From Torreya grandis (Eukaryota; Streptophyta; Pinopsida; Cupressales; Taxaceae), in the NCBI GenBank assembly GCA_037957365.1, contig JARHVA010004088.1:1081501-1145500 (forward strand): DNA of 64,000 nucleotides, in the 5' to 3' direction. Numbering within the stretch: position 1 is the first letter of the stretch; every line of letters starts with the position of its first letter. Position numbers and translations under genes: made by a program. Below are positions 34,200 through 46,765 of the stretch, piece by piece. A model generated the notes under the pieces. The model saw nothing but the letters and a program-made list of their open reading frames with translations, ran no database searches and was not told the DNA's origin.

Positions 34200-37100
34200 T
34201 GTTGACTAATTGGACCCCTTGGTCAAATAAGTCAACCCCCCATTTAAGTTAAAACTTCCATAGGCTCCCCTAGGTTGATAAATGTTCACCATAGTCTTAA
34301 CTAGCATCAAATAGCATGTTATACTTTGATCACACTTATTTCTTTGTCCTAAGTGTTATCTTATATCACTTTTGGGTCACTTTAATGAAAATGTATGGTT
34401 CATATGAGAAGACAAGTGTGTCGAAGTGATATTAAATATCCAATATATTAGGTTTGGTTAGATAAGTAGTTTTGTAACTGGCAATTGTTGGTTCCAGGTT
34501 GAAAATAAGAAAATCAATTAAAAAAGGAGTTTTGGTTACTTTTAAGAACTGTAGAATAGTCTTGGCATGTGTGGTTACTTCAGAGTGACCCTTCATTTCA
34601 CCATAACTCATATTCATGCTCAAAATGCCTTGACAAGTCCAAAAATGGATAAAATTATTCTATCTCTCTTCACTCTCTTGTGTAAGTCAAACAAGACCAA
34701 TTGGTTTTCTCTTAGTATGGATAGAAGGAGAAGAATTGGTCTACATTATTTTGGTGGATGTTAGCATTCTTCATGTCCTTAAAATACATGGTCATAGATT
34801 TAATATTGATGGAGTGTGATTCATGAAAAAAACTCTAAGAAGTATAGTGACTCAAAACTATCTTCACATTCTTATGACCTGTAGGTTTTCTCACTTGTTT
34901 ATTTGATCAGATGTTTCTAGGTGGTGTTTGTGTTTTAGTAAAAAATGTCCTTCATCTTCATGTTATTGCCAACTAGTTTGCATGTGTAGAACATGTTTTG
35001 ATAGGCAAGATTGTCCCTATTATTCTAAAAGAGATAACCATTGTAGTCTATAGGACATGGTTTATTAGTTGTAGGTTTTTGTTCTTAGTTAGTGGTTTTA
35101 AGGCAAATAATACACCTATGTCTCTCTCTCCTCAAAACATGAAAGGTCATTTCTCCATGAAGAGTTTGCATTTAAATATTTTCAAGGTTGTTTGAAATAG
35201 GTTTCCAAGATAATGAACAAGAATCAATAGAGCCTCAATGCATAGTCATATAAAGTCATGTGTGAACATGTAAAGAGTAGGGAAGAGCATCAAAAACCCC
35301 AAGAGAATGGTTGCATTCATTCCATGACTTGAAAGATGTTTCTCAAGTCATACAGGGTCATAGTGTTCATCTTAAACTAGTTCAAGTAAATTACATAGGG
35401 TAGAGATGTAAAATTTTCTTAAAGAGATAATTTACCCTAATTTATTTGAGTAAGGGATACTTCATAATTTAAGCTCCATTGGTGAAGTTTCTTGAGGACT
35501 GAGCAGATCTATTTGATTCATACTAACAGCCTAGACCTAAGAGTAATGTCTTAACACAAGAAGGTGAGTGTTAGGTTAAGGATAAATTAATGGTTGAGTG
35601 GTTTCAACCCAATCAATTTCCCACTAAGGATATTCAGTGAAGATAGTGTTTTTGAGCCTAATGAGCCTATAACATGTAGTGGCACATGACACATTAGTAG
35701 TGAGAGATGAGAGCCTAGTCTACATTTATGAAATGAGCTCACAAGTGTGGATATTTACTAGTGACTCCAAGATGTAACTAAAGGAGATAAATATAGTTTT
35801 CAAACATGAAATGACCACATATAGGAGTTCATAATTCTCTAAATGCACACATACAATTGACATAGTCTATAACCTAGTCTAAATTAATACAAGAGGTAAT
35901 TTTATTTGGTTAGGAATAAATAAAGGTGGATGAACATGTGGAGAAAATTATCATAGTGATAGTATAATAATCATGTTAATTTTATATGACATGAATAGGT
36001 ACTAGGTTATGTTCTCAAATGTCATACTCATATAGTAAGGACTTGCCCAACCGTCATTGTCTCAAAAACCCCTCTTGAGGAGTTTGAGTGTTTAAAGGTG
36101 TTAGAGGCATTGAAAATATTTGTAACTTGGTAAAAAGCATCAATAGGACCTATAATATCTCCCCATGGACTCACCTTGGTCACACTGATAGTGGAGATAT
36201 TCTTAATTTTATCATAGATAAAGAGTACTCTAGAAACAACATAGACTATAGGATAGCTCATGCCCATGTGAGACATATGTCTGGTTGATGAAAAATGATA
36301 TAAATTTGAAAATTATTACATGTTAATACCACTATAATATTTATAACATTAATTTATTGTGCTTCTCATATGTAAGGAACAAATTTCTAACCCTAATCAA
36401 CTAATACCCTATGTACAGTCTGTAGGCTAAAAATCCAATTTTGATAATTTAAGGTGTTAAAGACTCCTTGAACATACTTAAGAATTGAAACCTATTTAAT
36501 TTGATATTAATTACATATAAAAAATATATATGGTATCATTGTGTCAATACCAATAGGGGATGTACCCTATCTTCTATCTTTGATAAAGGGCACTCCATAA
36601 GGAACACAGTCTACAGGTTTAAGAGATGAAGGTTTAAGGAAAGGGATGGAGAGTTTTAATGCATTTTTTAATGGTATATATGGTTATAATAAAGGTTATA
36701 ATTTTTTATACAAATATTTACAACCATTATGACCACCTACTAATGGTAAAATACTCAAAATGCACAATTAGGCATATTAGCCCTAGAACTAGGTATGAGG
36801 ACTACCAAATTCCAAATACACTTAGATGGATACATGGACCTTCCAAACTATATGAGAACCTCAAAGGGAGAGTAAAAATTATAGTATCATACATTGGTTT
36901 GTATATAAAAATACATAGATGGTTAATTTGGCCTAAGACTATCTCAGACCCACTTAGAATGCACTATAAGAACATGAAGGTCACTTTTTTTTATTACATA
37001 TATACAAAGGGATTGAATGGTGAAAAAAGGAGTTGTAAGTAGTTAAAGGGAGTCAATATATTTCTCTTAGTGTAATTTTTTTGTATTTTTGTCATTAGGA

Positions 37101-38708
37101 TTTTATGAACTATTGTTAATAGTCTAAACCACTAGAAACCCTCTTAAAACCCTGAATTAAAACTGATGGTGAATACATGAAGGAATTTGAATTCTAAGGT
37201 GGTAAAATGATCAATAAAGTGTTTATGAGTTGTCTATCACTCCCATAGTCTCCATGATACTCATTTGGTTAGTACTATATTCTATACAAACAAACCTAGT
37301 ATGGGGTTTTCTACATGTTTTGACTACTTCTATAGGTATAGAGGAGAATTATTAGGTGAGAATAATTGTAGGAGGTCTATGCAGACTAGTTTAAATACAT
37401 CATATTCATATCTCATCATATTCAAGAATTAAAACATCTCTACTATCACATTCATCATAGGCAGTCTGAGTGAGATAGTGAGAACGGTTGGTGGTGATCC
37501 AAGATTGGAAGTGAGAAGTATGTTTAGGGTTTAATGAAGGTCTATTTGATAGAAAAAGTGACAAATATGTATTTAAAATGTTTCCTAACACCTATATAAT
37601 ACATTTACATGAGAAACTACAAGTTATTATGATGAGAAGTGTGAATCCAAGTCTAGGAAGGCTAATGAGTGACTATTAGAGAGTGAATATAAGTGGTGTA
37701 TAAAAGGCTATCGATTAGGGAGGCATATGAGGCTATTAAATTTTTTTTGAAAAATTATCATGATAGTATAGATGTGTCAAAAACCCCTATGGTAGTTTCA
37801 AATATACAATTGAATTCTTTATCATTAAGATAATTTCAAAGAGGAAGGTGAAGAGCTCTATACCAACTCAAAGGAGAATGATGCAATTTATATGGACACT
37901 TATCCAATACCACTTATTGACTTGTTATCCACCTCATTATCTTAATTTTTAACTAATTTTTGTATCTTAAATTTTGTCTTGGTGACTCTTGATCTTCTCT
38001 TCTTTTCCTTATTCTCCTTTGCTCTATAAATGCATGATTTTTTGTTAGTTGTATGAAGTACACACTTGGTAAGGCAAATCTCTACTAGTTTAACACCTTA
38101 TTTTGTATTTTGAATAAAGTTATGAAGTTTATTTATTCTCTACACATATTTAATAAGTATCTCAAGTGGTGTATTTGAATGAGAAGTGATGAATACCGTT
38201 TCTCCTTACTTTCATTCTACCTTTGTATGTATTATGTGAGTGGTATTTCTTATTTTAGGTCTCATAAAGTGTATTGTTTATTAAGGTGTACTTGAAGTGT
38301 GAGAGGGACTATTAATGTCTAGTATCAAACCTTATTTTCACCCACCTCTATTTATGAATGGCAATTTGCCTCTATGAGAAACATGTATTCTATAATTTCA
38401 TAGAGTTGAGGTTAGTTTTTGTAGCTTTCTCTCTTAATGTATATGTATGTGTGTGTAGACTAAAATTTTGGTATTATCACCTCACTAGTATAGGTTTACA
38501 TTCTATGTCCTTCTTATTTTTTCACCCCCCTAAGTGATTGGTCTAGTGTAGTGTGTGAGTTTAAGAGATAAATCAACAGAGATATCCCTTTAACCCAAAG
38601 GTTTACCTCTACTATAGGTAACCCACAAGCCTATAGGTAATTCCATGTTGTCCAAATAAGGGAGGGGCTTCAACAACCCCTCCTAGGGTGAAATATTTAG
38701 CTACAATA
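34200..38708 (+). repeat. 5' LTR of long-LTR element (4509 bp)
   Basis: It aligns from end to end with 41228-45116 joined to 53400-54018. It begins TGTTGACTAATTGGACC and ends CTACAATA (partner: CCACAACA, which restores the terminal inverted repeat TGTTG/CAACA). It contains a likely transcription signal CTCTATAAATGCATG at 38023-38037, which is conserved in the partner (45047-45061). Open frames inside are short and not conserved between the two LTRs. Confidence 0.88.
38023..38033 (+). promoter_or_regulatory. Putative LTR TATA box
   Basis: CTCTATAAATG about 680 bp before the LTR end, preserved in the 3' LTR at 45047-45057. Position near the 3' side of an otherwise featureless LTR suits a U3/R boundary; there is no other evidence. 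Confidence 0.45.
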
Positions 38709-38891
38709 GTTAAGACATGCTTGGTGGGACAAAGGTCTAAAAAATTAGAATAATTATTGGTGTGTTCTTCTTACTATCAGGTTTTGGAAGCATGCAAGCA
38801 ACCACCAATGGAAAATCTGAAGTGAAATCATCTAGTTGTGAGTATTATAAGTACCTATTTGAAAATATTTTGATCATTATTTATATTTTAT
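38709..38891 (+). other. Leader of long-LTR element, possible PBS
   Basis: TGGTGGGACAAAGG at 38722-38735 begins with the TGG expected of a primer site, 13 bases after the LTR. It is not the Met type and I could not name the matching tRNA, so the call is weak. The rest is non-coding. Confidence 0.3.
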
Positions 38892-40735
38892 TTGACTAAT
38901 GAATATAATATGGATGGCTATGTTGAGAACTCTTTCTATACACATCCCTATCAAAGTTGTTATCCACCATATGGTCAACCCATTCCTCCTCCATATATCA
39001 TAAAATTATTGAAGAGTCTTGTGAAGAAGCCTATGAATAAGGTTATCAAGGAGATAGGTTTAAGGCCCTTGAAGATTAGATCAAATTTATCAAGATGCAA
39101 GATCTTAAAGAAGAAGTCAAAGCTCTTAAGAGAGACATTTTTGAAAGCATTCTTCCCCAACATCCCTATCCATCCTATCAAGCTCCTCTATAATATTGTC
39201 AAGGTCAATATAAAAACTCTATTTCCTATCCTCATCCTCTAATTCCACCTCAAGCTAAGTATTTGTTATCCCTCATGCCTAATTGTTAGAAATAGAAACG
39301 TTGATGAAAAAATAGGATCAAGGGCTTGTTGTAATGCCTAGTCATTCCATAGAGAAGATGAAAAAGGCAGTTCATTTATTTTTGAGTAAACAAAGATTAG
39401 TTGAGAAATAATCTAAATACATCATCAGTAAATAATTTCATGAGATTATATGATACATATAATGGTGGGTTTATAGGCTTGAAATATGGGAAAACCAAGA
39501 AGTTAAGAGGCAACTTTCAGCTATTGAAAGGCCTCATGAAAGCTATGGATAAAATGAAAATCCATTTGAAGAACAAGTCTACCTCTCCCATACTAAAGTG
39601 TCTTATTATGTTCCATGTTAGTCCTCTCATATTAATTTTCATCATGAAGATCTAATCCAATCCTTAAAAGAGCCTAGTAGCCTCAAAGTTCTAACTTGGA
39701 ACCAAGTGTGTGATGATAAGAATGAAGACCTTGTATATGGCCAAACCACATTTCCTTCCCTTATAAAACCTATGTCTTATCCATATTGGAGGTTCATCCA
39801 TGAAGGGTTTCAACATGAAAGAGAAGATGTGGTAGAGGAATTAGAGGTTGAAGTTTTAGTTGTGGAAGGGTTTCAAGAAGATAAATAAAATCAAGAGGTG
39901 TTTGTTGAAGAAAGTGACATGTATATGACCCAACATAGTTTTCTTTCTCTTCAAGAGTTATTTCAAGTATTTCTTTCCATACCCATGACCATTCATGAGT
40001 CCTATATAACAACTCATTTTCCATCTCCAAACCATGAACCAATCCACCACCCTCCCACCTCATCCCCTCTTGAAGGAGAACCCATCTTTTGGGAGACAAA
40101 CAAAGAAGAACAAGCTCAATGTTCAACATATCAAGAATATGTTTCAAGTGATTGTGAAGAAGAGCTCATCTTTAGGAATCCATTTGGTGAGAACAAGCAC
40201 AATTAATCCTTATTGATCTAAGTAATATAAGGTACAGATGAAGTTACAGCTATTCATAAAGAGCTTGATCAAGGTATGTGGCAAACATATCAAAAAATGT
40301 TCAATGAATATGAAAGTCTTGAGAGCCTAATCTTTGAAGGAAAGAAAGATGAGATTGTGGAAGAGAAATTCAAAGTTAATTTTGAATAACCATGTCTTGA
40401 GTAACATCTTTAGGTAGTCTATATTTACCATGACATTCATGAACATAGTCAAAAGGATGACCTTGAAGAAGTGGTGGTTCTCAAGGAGAAAGCGAGCAAA
40501 GATGATTGGTTGAAGAAGATTAAGATATTTAAAGAATTTGAAGAAATTTACAATATTGAAATTCAATTTCCTAAAAATATGGATCCAAATGTCCTCATGG
40601 AGGACAATTACCAATATTGGATAGACTATGTAAAACTCTTTTATGAGATTAAGGAGCTTACTGGTAGTAATAAATCTGATCTCATTGAGAGTATCATGGA
40701 GGTCAAGGAAACATGCTTTGTGGGATCATAATTGA
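38892..40735 (+). pseudogene. Acidic internal reading frame of the long-LTR element
   Basis: A single long frame with few breaks. It starts with a Tyr/Pro-rich N-terminus (YTHPYQSCYPPYGQP) and a charged helix encoded near 39060-39150 in another frame. From about 39690 to 40731 one frame holds across several stops (near 39886, 40204 and 40387), encoding acidic segments: REDVVEELEVEVLVVEG, LEGEPIFWETNKEE, DCEEELIFRNPFGEN, DDLEEVVVLKEKASK and NIEIQFPKNMDPNVLMED. No zinc knuckle, protease, RT or integrase motif. It could be a diverged gag-like or an accessory protein; I do not recognise it. Confidence 0.5.
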
Positions 40736-41227
40736 GTTAATTTATAGTTGAGGAGTCTCACAAAAATATTGGATTTGTTAAAATGTAATAAGAATTCACC
40801 TTCATGGGTGATCTATTTGTAGCTACCTTGATTGTATTGAGGGTCATCTTGAAGAGGATGGCAAACATCAAGAAGTTACAACTATCAAAGCTAATACATA
40901 AAAATCAACTTGTCTCATGCATTCCTATATCTCATGAATCAAGATATGGTGTAAATTTCCCCTTGGATCCATGAGGATAAAATTTATTCATGTTAATTAG
41001 TATAGAGTTTTAGTTTGTTTATGTTGTGTGCATTTTCCCTAAGTATTCATGAGTCTTTGTCTTACTTTGTGTGTTTATTCACTTTTCTATTTGGTGTGTG
41101 TCTTGGTTTCTGATCAAAGGCTTGTTAGTGTCAAATGTGGTGTATATATGACTCGATTTCCCAAGGATAGGATAAGTTAAATGATCTTTAGCATAGTAAG
41201 CATGCAATGCCTAGGAAATTTTAAAAA
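40736..41227 (+). other. Non-coding 3' internal region of the long-LTR element
   Basis: AT-rich sequence before the 3' LTR. No clear polypurine tract: only a weak purine run, AAAAA, precedes the LTR at 41223-41227. No gene seen. Confidence 0.5.
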
Positions 41228-44200
41228 TGTTGACTAATTTGACCCCCTAGTCAAATAAGTCAATGCCCCATGTAAGTTAAAACCTCCATATGGCCCCCTA
41301 TGTCGATAAATGTTCACCATAGTCTTATTTATGGTCAAATAACATGTTTTACTTTGATTACACTTGTTCATTTGTCCTAAGCATCATTTCATATCACTTT
41401 TGGGTTATTTAATGAAAGTGTATGGTTCATATGAGAAGACAAGTGTGTTAAAGTCTTATTCAATGTGAAATATATTAGGGTTGGTTAGATAAGTAGTTTT
41501 GTAACTAATAATTTCAGGTTTCACATTGAAAACAAGAAAATGCGTTGAAAAAAGAGGAGTTTTGGGTAGTTGTACAGACTGTACAATAGTCTTGACACAT
41601 GCAGTTACTTCAAAGTGACCCTTTAGCTCCCCAAAACTCATATTCATGCTCAAAATGCCTTGAAAAGTCAAAAAATGGAGAAAACCATTATGTCTCTCTC
41701 CTCATTCTCTTGTGCAAGTCAAACAAGACCAACTGGTTTTCTCTTAGTATAGACATAAAGAGAAGAATTGGTCTAAATGATTTTGGTGGATGTTAGCACT
41801 CTTCATGGCCTTATAATACATGGTCATATATTTAATATTGATGGAGTGTGATTCATGAACAAAATCTAAGAATTATAGTGACTCAAAACTATCTTCACAT
41901 TCTTATCACCTATAGGTTTTCTCACTTGTTTATTTGATCTAATATTTCTAGGTGGTGTTTGTGTTTTAGTAAAAAATTTCCTTCATCTTCATGTTATTTC
42001 CAACTAGTTTGCATGTGCATAACATGTTTTGATAGGAAATATTATCCCCATTATTATAAAAGAGATCACCATTATAGTATATAGGACATGGTTTATTAGT
42101 TTTAGGGTTTTGTTCTTAGTGGTTTTAAGGTAAATAATACACCTGTGTCTCTTTCCTTAAAACATGGAAGGTCATTTCTCTATAAAGAGTTTGCATTTGA
42201 AGATCTTCAAGATTCTTTGAAATAGGTTTCAAAGATCATGAATAAGACTAAATAAATCCTCAATGTACAGTCATCTACAGTCATGTGTGAACATCTACGG
42301 AGTGGTGAAGAGCATCAAAAACCCTAATAGATATGGTTACATTCAATCCATGACTTGAAAGATGTTTTTCAAGTCATATAGGGTCATAACATGTTCATCT
42401 TGAACCACTTCATGAAACATACTAGGGAAAAGTTATAAAACTTGATTAAAGAGAGCATTTACCTTAATTTCTCTAAGTAATGGATCTTTCATCACAATTT
42501 AAGCTCTATTGGTGAAGTTTATTGAGGACTAAGTGGATATAGTTGCTTCATAATAATATCATATAACGAAGATCAATGTCTTGACATAATAAGGTGAGTT
42601 TTAAGATAAGGATAAAGTGATGGTTGAGTGGTTTCAACCCAATTATCTTCCCATTGAGGATATTTAGTGAACATAATGTTTTTGAGCCTAATGAACTCGT
42701 AGCTTGTAGTGGCACATGACACATTGGTAGTGAGAGATAAAAACCTAGTTTGTAGGCATGAAATAAGCTCACCAAGTGTGTATATGTCCTAATGACTCAA
42801 ATATGGAACTAAGGGAGATAAATATAGTGTTTAAACATGAAATGACCACTTATAGGAGTTCTTGATTCTCTAAATGTGAACATATAGTTGACACAGTCTA
42901 CAACCTAGTCTAAACCAATACAAGAGGTAAGTTTGTTTGGTTCAAAGTAAATAAATGTGGATTAAAATGTGGAGACTATTATCATAGTGGTATTATCATC
43001 CTCATGTGACTTTTAGATGATAGGAATAGGGACTAGGTTAGGTTTTCAAATTTCATACTCAAGTAGTAAGGATCTTGCCAAACAATCATTGTCTCAAAAA
43101 CCACTCTTGAGGAGTTTGAGTATTTAAATATGTTAGAGGAACTACCATTATCTATAACATGGTAATATCACAATAATGACTTAAAATATCTCCCCATGGC
43201 CTCACCTTGGTCACACCAATAGTGTAGATACTCTTTATTTTGTCACAAATAGAGAGTACTCTAGCAATAACATAGACTATAGGATAGCTCATGCCCATAT
43301 GAGATATATGATTGGTTGATAAACAATGATATAAATTTTAGAATGATAACATGTTAATAAAACTATCATAGTGGTAACATAAATTTCATGTGCTTCTCAT
43401 ATGTAAGGAACAAATTTTTAACCCTAGTTAACTAATACCCTATGTACAGTCTATAGGCTCGAAAGCTAGTTTTGAGAATTTAAGGTGTTGAAGACTCCTT
43501 GAACATAGTCAAGACTTGAAAAAAATTAAAGATGGTATTCGTGAAATTATATATAGTCTCATTCATTCCATACCAATAGGGTAAGTACCCTTTGTTCAGT
43601 CTCAGACAGAGGGCACTCCATAGGTAGCACAATCTATAGGTTTAATAGATGAAGGTTAAAGGAAAAGGATGGAGAGTTTTAATGCATTTTTGGATGGTAT
43701 ACTCAGTTATAATAAAGGTAAATAATTTTTATAAGAATAATTATAACCATTAGTACCACCTATATATGGTAAAATACTCAGAATGCATAGTTAGGCCTAT
43801 TAGGCCTAGAACTAGGTATGAGGCCTAATGACTTCCAAATACACTCAGATGTATATATGCAACTTAAAAAATATATGATGACCTAAAATTGAGATTAAAA
43901 TTTTGGTAACATCCATTGTTTTATATATAACAAGACATAAATGGTCAATTTGTCTTAAGACTATCATAGACCCACCTATAATGTACTGTAAGGGCTCGAA
44001 GGTCACTTTATTTTGCTTACATTTGTAGGGAGGGATTGCATGGTGACACAAGGAGTTAGGAATATTTGAATTTTTTACCTATATTTCTCTCATTGTAATT
44101 TTTTTTGAGTTTTAGTGTTAGGATTTTATGAATTATTTTAAATAGTTCAAACCACTAGAAACCCTCATAAAACCCTCAATCAGACCCGATGGTGAATACA

Positions 44201-45116
44201 TGAAGGAATTTTCATTATAATGTGATTAAATTATTATTAAAGTGTTTTAAACTTTTATATCACTCCCCCAATATCTATGATACTCATTTGGTCTGTACTA
44301 TATTCTATATGGATATACCTAGTATGGGGTTTTCTATAAGTTTTGACTAGTTCTACAAGTATAAAGGAGAATTATTTGGTGAGAATCATTGTATGAGGTA
44401 TATGGGGACTTGTTTTAACCCATAATATTAATTTATCATCACATTAAATCATTAAAACATATCTTATAGCACATTAATAATAGGTAGTCTGAGTGAGATA
44501 GTGAGAAGGTAGGGTAACTATCCAAAATTAGAAGTGAAAAATATGTTTGGAGTTTTCTTAAGGTATATTTGATAGAATAGAAGACAAATACCTCTTTAAA
44601 ATGTTTCTTAACACCTTTTAAGAATGTTTCCATGAGAAACTATAAGTCATTCTTATGACAAGTGTGAAGACAAGTCTAGGAAGGCTATTGAGTGACTGCT
44701 AAGGAGTGAAAACAAGTGGTGTATGAAAGGCTATCAATTAGGGAGGTACATGAGGGATGTTAAAACTTGGTTGAAACCATATAATGATAATAAATATGTT
44801 TAAAATACCCATATGGTAGTTTAAAATAGTCAATTAAAGTCCTCATCATCAAGACAATTTCAAAGAAAAAGGTGAAGAGCTCCATGCCAACTCAAATGAG
44901 AATGATGCAATTCAAATGGAAACTTGTCCAAGACTAATTTTTGACTTGTTTTCCACTAAATTATATTTATTTTTAATCACATTATGCATCTTTACATTTG
45001 TCTTGGTGACTCTTTATCTTCACTTCTTCTCCCTCTTCTCCTTTGCTCTATAAATGCATGTTTTTTTGGCAATTATATGAAGTACACACCTAGTATGGTG
45101 AATCCCTACTAGTTTA
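41228..45116 (+). repeat. 3' LTR of long-LTR element, left part
   Basis: It aligns with 34200-38092 of the 5' LTR. It is interrupted at 45117 by the 8.3-kb element and continues at 53400. No gene is supported inside; short frames differ between the two LTRs. Confidence 0.88.
45112..45116. repeat. Left target-site duplication of the 8.3-kb element
   Basis: GTTTA; the right partner ATTTG (53400-53404) differs by two transitions. The 5' LTR of the host element shows the empty site, CTAGTTTAACACC, at about 38084-38096. Confidence 0.6.
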
Positions 45117-46320
45117 TGTAGACATACAATTCCTAACACAATTTGTGGTGAAATTTTCAATCTTACTTGAATTTCACTCAAATTCACATTTTAGGTCAAA
45201 ATCATTATAACACCCTAAATGGTTTGAACTTGTCATTTACAAGTGTCAATTTAGGTCAAAGTATCCCTAATAGGGCAATGCATTTTATGTGATACCTAAC
45301 TTTGATCAATTCATTTTGATTTAAAATGATGATTTCACCTTTTTACTATAGATCACTCTTTTCTTTTAATTCATTGGTACACATCACATACCTTTGTTAT
45401 TTTGTGTTGGCAACATCCTAAATGGGAATACGGTTCCACACATCTAACATCGACTTCCAAATCCAATCCAATCAAATTTCAAGCCAATAATATGACATTT
45501 TGACCAATTTGATTAATTTATGCACAAATTTCCAAGTTTTGTATCAAAGTTGACTAATCATGTTTAAGGCTAATTAAACCAAATAAAGATCTTAAGTTAA
45601 TTTTTCATGTAAATTTTTGAATATTTATTTTTAGAAATTGATTATCATTACTTGCATCATCAAATGACATCATCCTATAGGGTGGCATCCATAATTCATA
45701 CATGTATAAAATATCAAGATTATGGGTCTCCCATGCCTCATTAAGACCCTACATGCCTCTTAAATTCCCCTCTATCCCAAATATTTATGAGGGATATTTA
45801 TGTATTTTATTATATAATTGGATTAATTCATTGCAACACATCTCAATATTGAGATAGATGATCATGGTTGATCCTAATCAATCTCAAAAATCTATAAATA
45901 GAGAGGTCATGAACATCATTTTTAAGCTTGATTTGTGCAAAGTTATAATGCAAAATTATTTCCACAATACTTTGCATTTGATTATTTATTTTAGTTTCAA
46001 GCTTCATTTATAGTAAAATTAAATAGTTACATATCATGAGCCTAGGTTTTGTGGAGTGTTCTTGGGACATTGGAGGAGTTTTCCACCATTTTTGATGAAG
46101 ATAAGGATGCTTTATCAAGGAAGATTATGTTTTTGAGCCACTCTTAGAGGATGGATTCACTTGGGAAGGTATAGGTTTCTTGATTTCTTTCATTTATCTT
46201 TCATTGTAATTATCAATTATTGCATGAATAGATAGGCTTAATTCAGTTTACTCTTATGCATTTTTCCTTTGATTTATTAGACTAATATTTGACTAATCAT
46301 GTTATGTAATCCTCTTTATA
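45117..46320 (+). repeat. 5' LTR of the 8.3-kb element (about 1204 bp)
   Basis: The start TGTAGACATACAATT matches 53242-53257 (TATAGACATCCAATT). The end segment 46226-46320 (AGATAGGCTTAATTC... to CCTCTTTATA) matches 53309-53399. A TATA-like CTATAAATAGAGAGG lies at 45891-45905. No recognisable PBS follows, which leaves the 3' boundary slightly uncertain. Confidence 0.65.
45891..45901 (+). promoter_or_regulatory. Putative LTR TATA box
   Basis: CTATAAATAGA in the 5' LTR of the 8.3-kb element, about 430 bp before the LTR end; a canonical plant TATA sequence in the right place for U3. Confidence 0.5.
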
Positions 46321-46495
46321 TTTTAGCACACCCATTGAGACCTAGCCTCATAAATTTGGTCAAATTGCACCTATAAGCAACCTACTAACCATTTTTATGT
46401 AGGATCTTGGAGTGTCGAGGCAAACAAGATAAATATTTGAGAAAAAATCAATTTTTTTGTAAGCTAGAGTTTTATTCTTGGGACTATGTAACTCA

Positions 46496-46765
46496 ACTTA
46501 GCTATGTGACCAACTCATCCCAACTCAGCCCCAACTCACCCCAAATCAGCCGATATCATCCCAACTCACCCCAACTTGGCCCTAACTCAGCCTTGACTCA
46601 ACCTGACTTGACCCAACTCACCCCCAACTCGGCCCCACTTGCCTTGACTCATATTGACTTGCCCTAAATTGTACCAACTGAGCCTCAACTTACCCATACT
46701 TGACTCAATTTGGCCCCAACTTAGCCCTGACTTACCCCAACTCGCTTGTCGACCCAACTTGACTG
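46496..46765 (+). repeat. Minisatellite of CCCAACTC-type units
   Basis: About 270 bp of imperfect units near 10 bp, alternating CCCCAACTCAC, CCCAACTCAGC and CCTTGACTTG-like forms. It is cytosine-rich on the plus strand and nearly free of G runs, quite unlike the AT-rich surroundings. On the minus strand it reads as G-rich GAGTTGGGG repeats. It is open in several frames only because of its composition, so the frames are not genes. Confidence 0.85.

Noticed and set aside
34432..37591. Several 60-127-codon frames in the 4.5-kb LTR
   Set aside because: The partner LTR (41228-45116) does not keep the same frames, apart from short stretches, so they are chance openings.
38722..38735. TGGTGGGACAAAGG as a firm primer binding site
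   Set aside because: It begins with TGG but does not match a tRNA 3' end that I can name, and it lies 13 bases from the LTR; kept only as a weak possibility.
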